13,731 nt of DNA from DUVY01 sp036562755 (lineage in GTDB: Bacteria > Bacillota > Clostridia > Christensenellales > DUVY01). The notes under the pieces are model-generated. The model saw only the letters and a list, made by a program, of their open reading frames with translations, did not search any database and was not told the origin of the DNA. How positions within the stretch are numbered: the stretch's first letter is position 1; the number at the start of each line of letters is the position of its first letter. A program made the position numbers and the translations under genes. Shown here piece by piece: positions 1-6,403 of the stretch. The stretch is from assembly GCA_036562755.1 (NCBI GenBank), contig DATCJN010000055.1:1-13731 (forward strand), given 5' to 3'.

Positions 1-32
1 CGGCGCTAATCGGGTCTATTGTCATATTTGTC

Positions 33-61
33 ATTATACCACAACCCGAAAAAAAGAACAA
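33..61 (-). promoter_or_regulatory. Promoter firing out of the left edge
   Basis: On the minus strand, TTGTTC (56-61) and TATAAT (33-38) are separated by 17 bases, close to the sigma-A/sigma-70 consensus. Transcription would start near position 26. An ATG at 25 (in frame with an earlier ATG at 34 that overlaps the -10 box) opens a frame to the window edge, beginning M-T-I-D-P-I-S-A. If that frame is real, its mRNA would be nearly leaderless, since no Shine-Dalgarno sequence fits. Otherwise the promoter serves a gene starting beyond the window. Confidence 0.45.
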
Positions 62-105
62 AAATTTAAAATAGACAAAGTTTGTTTAAAAATGATAAGG
101 AAAAA

Positions 106-617
106 TTAAACCAAAAGCAGCTTATCGCCCAGCCACCAAAACACAAGAGCGCCTAAACCAAATGAAACGACGTAGGCAAGCAGCGTAAATAGCAATACCT
201 TAGCGGCAAAAATTTTGGGACGAGAGATTTCGTCTATTTTATAAAAAACAATGCAATATATAAATGCTTCAATACAAAACGCCGGTATTCCAAAAGTAAT
301 AAACCTTAAAAATAATTCAAAGGTAACGCCGCTTAAAATTAGCTTAGGATACAATAAAGCGCTCAGCAAAATAAAAATTACCAAGTTGGATATGCATATT
401 GTCATAAGATGTTTTTTGGATGAGAACTTAAACAAAAACGCGAGTCCAATATTAATTAAAAGGGTAAGCGCTATCTGAACAAAACATGTAAGAATAAGTT
501 GTCCGTAATTGAAATTTCTTTGGACTTTGATTTTTGATTCCGAGATGTTTGCCTTAAAATAACTTACATAAGCGTATATTTCGCAAGGCGAACTAATATC
601 TTATTTTTATTTAACAT
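106..617 (-). pseudogene. Small multi-span membrane protein gene, frame-broken near its 5' end
   Basis: I do not recognise the family. One frame is open from 600 down to 106 and encodes a very hydrophobic protein with about four membrane segments: one around QLILTCFVQIAL, one before LLYPKL, one around FITFGIPAFCIEAF, and one ending FWWLGDKLLLV. This frame has no ATG or GTG start; its first usable start is TTG at 435, which would discard the first helix. A well-formed start lies at 617 in another frame: ATG preceded by AGGAA five bases upstream and by a good promoter. It gives 17 codons (MLNKNKILVRLAKYTLM) and stops at 564-566. One extra base (or two fewer) in the 567-600 overlap would join the two into a protein of about 170 residues. 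I infer a frameshift mutation or an assembly indel. The alternative is a genuine 109-residue protein starting at the TTG. Confidence 0.45.
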
Positions 618-643
618 CGCTATTCCTATATAATATAGATACA

Positions 644-671
644 ATTATATCATAAAAAAACCTTTTGTGAA
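644..671 (-). promoter_or_regulatory. Promoter of the frame-broken membrane-protein gene
   Basis: Minus strand TTCACA (666-671), 16 bases, then TATAAT (644-649). The -35 box matches five of six consensus bases and the -10 box is perfect. It lies about 27 bases upstream of the ATG at 617, with AGGAA (623-627) as ribosome binding site between them. Its quality is a reason to think the gene at 106-617 is, or was recently, functional. Confidence 0.55.
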
Positions 672-680
672 AAAAATGTT

Positions 681-715
681 AAAAAAATACCGTTAAAAAT
701 TTTAACGGTATTTTT
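681..715 (-). terminator. Rho-independent terminator of the pseudouridine synthase gene
   Basis: The palindrome TACCGTTAAAA/TTTTAACGGTA (688-710) is flanked on the minus strand by a run of seven T (687-681). It begins immediately past the stop codon at 714-716. A T run also follows it on the plus strand (711-715), so it could work both ways, but no plus-strand gene is present here to use it. Confidence 0.8.
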
Positions 716-1697
716 AATTAATAAGAGTCTCAAAATCAAACTCGGGAAAATATTTGGCTACAAAATCCACTTTGGCTACGGAGAATGTTTTTTCGTTTAG
801 GTAGTTTAATATTCCGCCGTCCGAACTGAATGTAAACTTCAGTTTATAAGAATATAACGCTTGGCCCTTTTCTCCGAAAACGCGGTTGATTCTTTCGCTT
901 CCGTATTTGCCGTCGCCTAGCAATGGCCAGCCCGCGTTAGAAAATTGGGCTCGAATTTGGTGTGTGCGTCCGGTAATAAGGCGGCATTCCACAAGCGAAA
1001 GGCCGTCTCGGCTGGATAATACTCTGTATTCGGTAATGGCGGTTTTGGCGCCGGGTTCGGGATTGTTTTTTATATACACCTGGTTTTTTTGAGCGTCCTT
1101 AAATAAAAAATTTTTTAGCGCGCCAAAACTCGGCTTAGGAACGCCCTGGACAACGCAAAGATAATATTTTTGGATTTGCCGTTCTTTTATTTTTTGGTTC
1201 ATTATCCGCAAAGTTTCGGCGTTTTTTGCGGCAATTACAATTCCGCCGGTGTTTCTATCTATCCTGTTGCAAAGCGCGGGCGCAAAGGAATTTTCTTGGT
1301 CGGGATTCCATTCGCCCTTTTTGTAAAGATAGGCTTTGATATTGGAAATCAAGGTATCCCAGCTCCATTCGCCGTCGCTATGGCTCAAAACTCCGGGCTT
1401 TTTGTCCGCAAGCAAAATGTTTTGGTCTTCGTATATTATATTTAATTTCGGAGAGGCAATTTTTAGCCAGCCGTTATCGTCGTTAGGCTTTTGGAAAAAC
1501 TCGTCGTTTATATATAATTGAACGGTGTCGCCTTCTAAAAGGCGGGCGTCGCGTTTTGAGCCTTTGCCGTTTACCTTAATTCGCTTAAGACGGATGTATT
1601 TTTGGAGCAGCGATTCGGGCAAGAGCGGAACGGCCTTTCCCACAAAGCGATCCAGTCTTTGCCCCGCGTCGCTTTTGTTTATTTTCAATTCTTTCAT
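714..1697 (-). CDS. RluA-family 23S rRNA (or tRNA) pseudouridine synthase
   Basis: A 327-residue enzyme that isomerises specific uridines to pseudouridine in structured RNA, most likely 23S rRNA. Residues 1-60 look like an S4 RNA-binding domain (AGQRLDRFV, then LKRIKVNG). The catalytic domain follows from about residue 85. Its motif reads NRIDRNTGG (144-152) with catalytic Asp147; the family consensus is HRLDxxTSG, so H, L and S are replaced by N, I and G, a variant I believe occurs in other Clostridia. Further conserved parts are RLITGRTHQIRAQF and the GDGKYG segment near the end. The start at 1697 is supported by AAGGG about seven bases upstream. It has its own promoter and terminator, so it is probably transcribed alone. 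The family is certain; the exact RluC/RluD-type target site is not readable from the sequence. Confidence 0.9.
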   Translation of the reverse strand: MKELKINKSDAGQRLDRFVGKAVPLLPESLLQKYIRLKRIKVNGKGSKRDARLLEGDTVQLYINDEFFQKPNDDNGWLKIASPKLNIIYEDQNILLADKKPGVLSHSDGEWSWDTLISNIKAYLYKKGEWNPDQENSFAPALCNRIDRNTGGIVIAAKNAETLRIMNQKIKERQIQKYYLCVVQGVPKPSFGALKNFLFKDAQKNQVYIKNNPEPGAKTAITEYRVLSSRDGLSLVECRLITGRTHQIRAQFSNAGWPLLGDGKYGSERINRVFGEKGQALYSYKLKFTFSSDGGILNYLNEKTFSVAKVDFVAKYFPEFDFETLIN

Positions 1698-1717
1698 TTA
1701 TCAACCCTTGGTAAAAA

Positions 1718-1745
1718 TTATTATGTATTTTGATTTAAATGTCAA
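1718..1745 (-). promoter_or_regulatory. Promoter of the pseudouridine synthase gene
   Basis: Minus strand: a perfect TTGACA (1740-1745), 16 bases, then TAATAA (1718-1723), about 20 bases upstream of the ATG at 1697. The ribosome binding site AAGGG lies between (1705-1709). The rest of the 1698-1894 gap is AT-rich, and I see no hairpin terminator for the upstream amidase gene in it. Confidence 0.5.
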
Positions 1746-1894
1746 TTCCAATATTATCTTTAATTATAATTATGGACTGTTAATTAAAAGATCATGAGAG
1801 ACTTATATCGACAGAAAAATAATATGTGTTTTATATAGCTAAAAAGAAACAATAAAAAACATTTCGATTTAACTTTGCGTATCAGGAAAAAAAT

Positions 1895-2611
1895 TTAATA
1901 ATTAATTATCTGATAAGGATCTACATTTAAAAACTTCATTATGCCCAAGGCTATATAATAGGCCAGTTTTTGCTGATATTCGTCCGTTATCAATAACTGC
2001 TCATCGTAAGCATTGGACAAAAACCCGCATTCCACTATGACGGACGGATAGTCCGTGCAATTAACTATGTAATAATCCCCGGCTAGATACAGCCTGTCGC
2101 AATGCTCTATATTAAGCGCCAAAACTTCCTGGATGCATCTGGCAAGCTCCTTGCCCTGCTCGTTGTCTTTTTTGTAAAAAACCTGGGCGCCCCGCTGTTT
2201 GGACTGAGAAAAATAATTCATATGAATGCTTACCATGGCGTCGGGTTGGGCCTCTTTGATAATCCGCGCCCGCTCTTCCATATCGCGCCTTTTGCGGTTT
2301 TTGGTGTGCAGTCCGTATAAGCCGTTGCCGTTGGTTCGAGTCATTACCACATTAAAGCCGTATTCTTTTAGCGTTTTTTCCAGCTTTTTGGCGACCTTGA
2401 GGTTAAGCTCGGATTCTTTAACCTTGGTGGATATGCCCACCACCCCCGAGTCTATGCCGCCGTGGCCTGCGTCTATTACGACTGTATAGTCTAATTTCGG
2501 CAGGCGTTTATACGCTAGCGCCGAATTTATGGTGACCGCGCCGATAACGACCAAAAACAATAAAATTAAAATCGCGGCTATAATCTGGCTCTTTTTAATT
2601 ACCGTAAACAC
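1895..2611 (-). CDS. cwlD: N-acetylmuramoyl-L-alanine amidase, CwlD type (Amidase_3)
   Basis: A 238-residue zinc amidase that cleaves the bond between N-acetylmuramic acid and the stem peptide. CwlD of sporulating Bacillota (about 237 residues in B. subtilis) does this so that muramic-delta-lactam can form in the spore cortex, which germination enzymes need. Residues 8-33 form an N-terminal membrane anchor or signal. The Amidase_3 domain follows, with zinc ligands His50 (in DAGHGG), Glu66 (in KESELNL) and His130 (in SIHMN), and catalytic Glu194 (in VIVECGFLSN). Nothing else, such as a SH3 or LysM wall-binding domain, is attached, which fits CwlD better than large autolysins. The start is GTG at 2611; a stop lies just upstream in frame and no clear Shine-Dalgarno sequence is visible. 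Its 5' edge abuts the candidate origin. The family is certain and the CwlD assignment is likely from length, anchor and overall similarity. Confidence 0.82.
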   Translation of the reverse strand: MFTVIKKSQIIAAILILLFLVVIGAVTINSALAYKRLPKLDYTVVIDAGHGGIDSGVVGISTKVKESELNLKVAKKLEKTLKEYGFNVVMTRTNGNGLYGLHTKNRKRRDMEERARIIKEAQPDAMVSIHMNYFSQSKQRGAQVFYKKDNEQGKELARCIQEVLALNIEHCDRLYLAGDYYIVNCTDYPSVIVECGFLSNAYDEQLLITDEYQQKLAYYIALGIMKFLNVDPYQIINY

Positions 2612-2672
2612 TTTGTAAAATACTTATCTACATTACCACCGGGTTATCCATAGAGAATTAAACAAAATTTCA

Positions 2673-2716
2673 GGCATATAATGCATAATTATGTCGAAAT
2701 TGCATAAAAAGGCATA
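2673..2716 (+). repeat. Four phased GCATA(A) repeats beside the DnaA boxes
   Basis: The words GGCATA (2673), TGCATA (2682), TGCATA (2701) and GGCATA (2711) recur with start-to-start spacings of 9, 19 and 10 bases, so all lie on roughly the same face of the helix. They end 11 bases before the first perfect DnaA box. They might be binding sites for an initiator or regulator or part of the unwinding region. No function is shown by sequence alone. Confidence 0.45.
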
Positions 2717-2869
2717 AATTGTCCACTTATCCACACAGTTATCCACATGTTAACGGATAAACCCTTGGAAATGTAGAATTCCTTATTAATTTAGACAATA
2801 GATATTCACAAGATATTCGCGGAAGGCTTAAAATATGCCAATTCTGAAAACGAGGTATAAAAATAATAT

Positions 2870-2891
2870 AAAAAAGCGACTAATATTGTCG
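2870..2891 (-). terminator. Weak terminator downstream of recF
   Basis: On the minus strand, CGAC, a 7-base loop and GTCG (2891-2877) are followed by six T (2875-2870), starting about 10 bases after the recF stop codon. The stem is only four base pairs, so this is a tentative call. If it fails, recF transcripts would run into the candidate origin. Confidence 0.3.
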
Positions 2892-2900
2892 AAAAAGAAT

Positions 2901-3977
2901 TTATGCCTTTTTATTAATCTCGCCTGCTTTAACTTCGTAGAGGCTTGCGGAAATTTCGCTGTCAAAATGAGTGCAGGTGATAAAGGTCTGAATATTTTTT
3001 ATCCTTTCTAACAATCTCTGGCGGCGGGTTTTGTCCAGCTCGCTAAAGACATCGTCTAAAATTAAAATAGGCGTTTCTTTAGAGAGATTTTCAAATATTT
3101 CAAGTTCGGCAAGTTTCAACGCCAAGGCCGCCGTCCGCTGCTGGCCTTGCGATCCGTATGCCCGTATGTCCACGCCGTCCACCAATAGCGCTATGTCGTC
3201 TTTATGAACGCCCGTGTTGGTATATCCCCTTTCTATATCCAGTTCCAATTCTTTTTTTAGGCGGGCAATAAAATTTTGCTTTATGTCTTCGACCGTTTCT
3301 CCCTCAAGCCCCTCGTATTGAACGGTTAAGCTTTCTTTGCCGTCGGTCAGATAGCTTTGAGCGTCTTTGGCATATACGGCAAGCCGTGCCAAAAATTCTT
3401 TCCTTTTAAAAGCGACCTGAGCGCCGCATTCGGCAAGCTGCTCGTCCCAGATATCCACGGTGTTTAGATTTTTTTGGGATTTTAGCAGCCTGTTTCGCTG
3501 GGCCAGGATTTTGTTATAACGGGTAAGGTTATAAAAATAGCTTCTTGAGAGCTGGCTTAAGTCTATGTCCAAAAACCTTCTTCTGTCCGCGGGCGCTTCT
3601 TTGACAATCTTAAGCTCGTCGGGCGAGAAGAATACGGCTTTTACGTTGCCCATAAGTTCGGCGATTTTTTTTACCGGAATATCGTTAATGCTTATGCGCC
3701 GCTTTTCCGTTCGTGTCAGATACGCTTCGATTTTCACCTTGCCCGACTTTTTTACGGCGTCTATTCTTATATAAGCTTGCTCTTGGTCGCGCTTTATCAA
3801 CTCTTTTTCTCTGGGGGTTCGGGGGGATTTTCCCACGCAAAGATAATATACCGCCTCGACCAAATTTGTTTTGCCTTGCGCGTTTTGTCCCATAAAGATA
3901 TTAACGGTCTTGGCGGGGCTGATTTGGGCGGAAGTATAGTTTCTAAAATTTCTTAAAACAATCCTTTCTATATGCAT
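2901..3977 (-). CDS. recF: DNA replication and repair protein RecF
   Basis: A 358-residue SMC-like ATPase that, with RecO and RecR, loads RecA on gapped single-stranded DNA at stalled forks. The start MHIERIVLRNFRNY is the typical RecF opening. Walker A is GQNAQGKT at residues 30-37, the ABC signature region is YGSQGQQRT around residue 275, and Walker B with the D-loop is LILDDVFSELD around residues 301-311. The length is close to the usual 360-370. The ATG at 3977 has no good Shine-Dalgarno sequence, only an AT-rich leader. In most Bacillota recF follows dnaN on the same strand and leads into gyrB; here it is divergent from dnaN and points at the candidate origin and the amidase, with no gyrase gene. 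The identification is secure. Confidence 0.97.
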   Translation of the reverse strand: MHIERIVLRNFRNYTSAQISPAKTVNIFMGQNAQGKTNLVEAVYYLCVGKSPRTPREKELIKRDQEQAYIRIDAVKKSGKVKIEAYLTRTEKRRISINDIPVKKIAELMGNVKAVFFSPDELKIVKEAPADRRRFLDIDLSQLSRSYFYNLTRYNKILAQRNRLLKSQKNLNTVDIWDEQLAECGAQVAFKRKEFLARLAVYAKDAQSYLTDGKESLTVQYEGLEGETVEDIKQNFIARLKKELELDIERGYTNTGVHKDDIALLVDGVDIRAYGSQGQQRTAALALKLAELEIFENLSKETPILILDDVFSELDKTRRQRLLERIKNIQTFITCTHFDSEISASLYEVKAGEINKKA

Positions 3978-4070
3978 TTACATAGTTAATTTTATCATAT
4001 TTCGGACAAAAACCCTAAAAAATATTGTCGATAGCAAGACTAAGCGCGGCGGGGGCGGTTTCTATTTTAA

Positions 4071-4099
4071 TTGTTTAGAAACGGCTGTTATGGTATAAT
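4071..4099 (+). promoter_or_regulatory. Promoter of dnaN
   Basis: TTGTTT (4071-4076), 17 bases, then a perfect TATAAT (4094-4099). Transcription would start near 4106, leaving a leader of about 24 bases that contains GGAG (4118-4121) in front of the ATG at 4130. This also argues against the in-frame GTG at 4103, which would lie upstream of the transcription start. Confidence 0.65.
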
Positions 4100-4129
4100 A
4101 ATGTGGAAAAAATTAACGGAGAATTAATT

Positions 4130-5230
4130 ATGAAGGTTATATGCAACGGTCTTGATTTAGCGCAATCGGTAATGAAAGTGTCTAAGGCGCTAAGCCAAAG
4201 AACCCCTAATCCAATATTGGAAAACATCAAACTTACCGCCCAAAAGGATTCGCTAAAATTAATGGCGACCGATTTAGATTTAACTATAGAAGACACAATC
4301 CGCGCCGAAGTAGAAATCGAAGGCGAAACCCTGGTAAACGGCAGATTTTTTGCGGAATACACCCGTAAGATGACCGAAGGCCAGATAGAGTTAAGCCTAG
4401 CCGACGGCAACTTGTTTAAGATAAGATATCAAGATTCCGCAAGCGACATAAGAACCCAAAATGTTGACGAATACCCCACAATCAACGAAATAGACAATTC
4501 GGTATTTTTCACAATGACTCAAAAAGAGTTTAGGGATTTAATTAACAAGGTCGTGTTCAGCGTGGCGGACGACGACGCGCGCCCTATCTTGCAAGGCGTC
4601 CTGCTTGAAATAGAAGACAAGACCATAACCGCGGTGGCGTTGGACGGCTATAGGCTGGCAAGATGCAAAAAAGCCTTGACTGATTCCAGCGCTTCGATGT
4701 CCATGATAGTGCCCGCGCACAGCCTGCAAGAAGTAGTCAAGCTCCTAGACGACAACCAAAGCGTTACAGTATATCGTCAACGCAACTTGCTAAAAATAGA
4801 TTTAGGAAGCACCCAAGTTTTGACTAGGTTGCTCGAAGGCGATTACATAAATTATAAACAAATCCTCCCCAACGAATTTTTAACCGAAGTTACGGTCAAC
4901 AAAAGACAGTTTGAGGACAGCCTAGAAAGAGCTTCGCTTTTGACAAGGCATACCAAGACAAACCAAGTCCGGCTTGATCTTAAAGGCTCGATAATGCAGA
5001 TAAGCTCGGACGCGGATTTTGCTTCCATAAACGAAAGAGTCGCGATCAAACTAGAGGGCAAAGATATATTTATAGCGTTTAACGTAAGGTTCTTAAGCGA
5101 GGCGCTGAAAGTCATCAACGACGATTTCGTAAAGCTCAAATTCAACAAGCCCGAAAGTCCCTGCGTTATAACCTCGGTAGGCGAAGGCGATTATTTATTC
5201 TTGATTTTGCCTATACGCGTAAAGGGCTGA
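4130..5230 (+). CDS. dnaN: DNA polymerase III beta subunit (sliding clamp)
   Basis: A 366-residue protein, the same length as the E. coli clamp. Two copies form the ring around DNA that tethers the replicative polymerase and also binds MutS/MutL, ligase and regulatory proteins. The sequence opens MKVICNGLDLAQSVMKVSKAL, has the N-domain features NPILENIKL and MATDLDLTIED, the middle-domain start around TMTQKEFRDLINKVVFSV, and the C-terminal LILPIRVKG, where family members usually have LxLPMR or similar next to the peptide-binding pocket. I chose ATG 4130 over GTG 4103 because GGAG sits eight bases before it and because it yields the family start. It is the first gene of the rightward cluster, 17 bases ahead of the next gene, with no dnaA before it. 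Confidence 0.97.
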   Translation: MKVICNGLDLAQSVMKVSKALSQRTPNPILENIKLTAQKDSLKLMATDLDLTIEDTIRAEVEIEGETLVNGRFFAEYTRKMTEGQIELSLADGNLFKIRYQDSASDIRTQNVDEYPTINEIDNSVFFTMTQKEFRDLINKVVFSVADDDARPILQGVLLEIEDKTITAVALDGYRLARCKKALTDSSASMSMIVPAHSLQEVVKLLDDNQSVTVYRQRNLLKIDLGSTQVLTRLLEGDYINYKQILPNEFLTEVTVNKRQFEDSLERASLLTRHTKTNQVRLDLKGSIMQISSDADFASINERVAIKLEGKDIFIAFNVRFLSEALKVINDDFVKLKFNKPESPCVITSVGEGDYLFLILPIRVKG

Positions 5231-5247
5231 TTAATTATAGGTGAGCG

Positions 5248-6129
5248 ATGTCCACAGATAAGTTGTCCAGGCGGCAGCGTCGCATGAACGCGCGCAAAAG
5301 GCTGCGGCTTATAAGAAAGAAGCTTCCAAGGTCCGCTCGTATTACCAAAATCGTCTATCTTTTGCTTCAATTATCTATTTTGGTAATATTAATCGCGTCT
5401 GTTATTAATTTATTCTTAAGGCCCCACGACATTGAACGCACTATTATGCATATCGGGTTATGCGTGGCGGGATTTTTTACCATTAATTTGCCCGCCATCA
5501 TACAGCGCAGATTTAAAATTTACATTCCTTCAATATTGCAGCTGGTAGCGGTTTTGTTGATATACGCTCATTTTATCCTAGGCGAAATTTTTAGGGCCTA
5601 CGACCACGTGGCGTGGTTTGACAAAACTTTGCACGTCCTAAACGGTTTGGCTTTTGCTTTACTTGGCTTTTCTATGGTAAACCTGCTTAACAACAGCAGC
5701 GACCAATATAAAAAACTTTCGCCCTTTTTTGTTTCCTTGTTCTCATTTTGTTTTTGCCTGGCAGTCAGCTACATGTGGGAATTATTGGAATTTTCAATAG
5801 ATTCTATTTTTAAGATAAATATGCAGCGCTGGCAGGACGGTCTTGTCCAAGGCGGCTCGGGCGTAAACGCCTATACGCAAGGCACGGGACTGATAGACAC
5901 TATGATCGATATGCTGGTTATGATGATCGGCGGAGCTTTGGTAAGCGTAATAGGATATATTTCGCTAAAGACAAAGAAGGACCTTTTTAACAAATTGCTG
6001 CTGCATAAAATTTCGGACTACGAGCTTGCACGGAAAAAAGCCATTGAGGAAAACAATATAGAATTATTGACGGCAATCGAGGAAGTTCACGACGCGAAAA
6101 TACCCGATAATCCGCAAGACGATGTTTAA
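5248..6129 (+). CDS. Six-span membrane protein, YjdF/DUF2238-like
   Basis: A 293-residue protein of unknown function. The first 33 residues are extremely basic (about half Arg/Lys) and should face the cytoplasm. About six membrane helices follow, near residues 34-57, 65-86, 92-113, 128-147, 157-182 and 215-240, then a charged, partly acidic tail. Polar residues sit in or beside the helices: D125 and H129 in WFDKTLHVLNG, W177, E178 and E181 in MWELLEFS, and D217 and D221 in LIDTMIDMLVMMIGG. This D-K-x-x-H, W-E-x-x-E and D-x3-D pattern resembles YjdF/DUF2238 membrane proteins; that link is from memory of the family, not a search. AGGTGA precedes the ATG closely. Lying 17 bases after dnaN, it is probably co-transcribed with the clamp. 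In other Bacillota this slot often holds an S4-domain protein instead. Confidence 0.75.
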   Translation: MSTDKLSRRQRRMNARKRLRLIRKKLPRSARITKIVYLLLQLSILVILIASVINLFLRPHDIERTIMHIGLCVAGFFTINLPAIIQRRFKIYIPSILQLVAVLLIYAHFILGEIFRAYDHVAWFDKTLHVLNGLAFALLGFSMVNLLNNSSDQYKKLSPFFVSLFSFCFCLAVSYMWELLEFSIDSIFKINMQRWQDGLVQGGSGVNAYTQGTGLIDTMIDMLVMMIGGALVSVIGYISLKTKKDLFNKLLLHKISDYELARKKAIEENNIELLTAIEEVHDAKIPDNPQDDV

Positions 6130-6148
6130 TAAATTAATTGCTCGTTGC

Positions 6149-6177
6149 TTGACTAGCTTTTAGAATGCCGATATAAT
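6149..6177 (+). promoter_or_regulatory. Promoter of the rpmH-rnpA-yidD-yidC-jag cluster
   Basis: TTGACT (6149-6154), 17 bases, then a perfect TATAAT (6172-6177), about 48 bases ahead of rpmH. The ribosomal-protein cluster can therefore be transcribed independently of dnaN. No terminator hairpin is visible between the membrane-protein gene and this promoter, so read-through from dnaN is also likely. Confidence 0.8.
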
Positions 6178-6225
6178 AACCTTTGTGATAATTTCAAAAA
6201 ATACTTTAGTAAGAGAGGAACATAA

Positions 6226-6378
6226 ATGAAAAGGACTTACCAACCTAAAAAACGCGCTCGTCTAAAAGTCCATGGCTTTAGAGAAAGAATGAGAAGCGCA
6301 GGCGGCAGACGCGTTCTAAAGAGAAGACGCGCTAAGGGCAGAAAGCACATCGCGCCCGCGCCTTTGGGAGCAAAGTAA
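6226..6378 (+). CDS. rpmH: 50S ribosomal protein L34
   Basis: Fifty residues, mostly Arg/Lys: MKRTYQPKKRARLKVHGFRERM, followed by GGRRVLKRRRAKGRK. This is the L34 signature, which binds 23S rRNA in the large subunit. The usual length is 44-46; here the protein ends with an extra HIAPAPLGAK segment. A strong Shine-Dalgarno sequence (GAGAGGA, 6213-6219) stands before the ATG. It is immediately upstream of rnpA, the nearly universal bacterial arrangement. Start and end are certain. Confidence 0.97.
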   Translation: MKRTYQPKKRARLKVHGFRERMRSAGGRRVLKRRRAKGRKHIAPAPLGAK

Positions 6379-6403
6379 TCTAGAAAAAAGTAATTAAAAT
6401 TAA

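Larger units (their letters stand above)
2612..2900. other. oriC: Candidate chromosomal replication origin (oriC) with DnaA boxes
   Basis: A 289-base AT-rich gap without a gene, between the amidase and recF. It holds two perfect DnaA boxes, TTATCCACA at 2727-2735 and 2739-2747, both on the plus strand and three bases apart. One-mismatch boxes are TTATCTACA (2624-2632), TTATCCATA (2644-2652) and ATATTCACA (2802-2810). The last overlaps an 11-base-period pair of AGATATTC-like words (2800-2818). The stretch 2852-2875 is almost pure A/T and could serve as an unwinding element. recF and dnaN next door support the assignment, as origins of Bacillota usually lie beside these genes. I found no clear DnaA-trio. 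dnaA itself is not here, and the strand switch of genes is at recF/dnaN rather than in this gap. Confidence 0.65.

Noticed and set aside
564..617. Programmed -1 frameshift in the small membrane-protein gene
   Set aside because: No X-XXY-YYZ slippery heptamer in the right frame and no clear downstream stem in the overlap.
1748..1894. Riboswitch or terminator between cwlD and the pseudouridine synthase gene
   Set aside because: AT-rich sequence without a convincing GC-containing hairpin or conserved RNA motif.
2673..2716. CRISPR-like or plasmid iteron array
   Set aside because: The repeated unit is only 5-6 bases with unequal spacing and four copies; too short for either.
2748..2870. DnaA-trio (repeated TAG triplets) after the DnaA boxes
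   Set aside because: Isolated TAG triplets occur but not in a contiguous three-base register next to the boxes.
4103..4129. In-frame GTG start for dnaN nine codons upstream
   Set aside because: It lies at or before the expected transcription start of the dnaN promoter and lacks a ribosome binding site; ATG 4130 has GGAG and gives the family's normal N-terminus.
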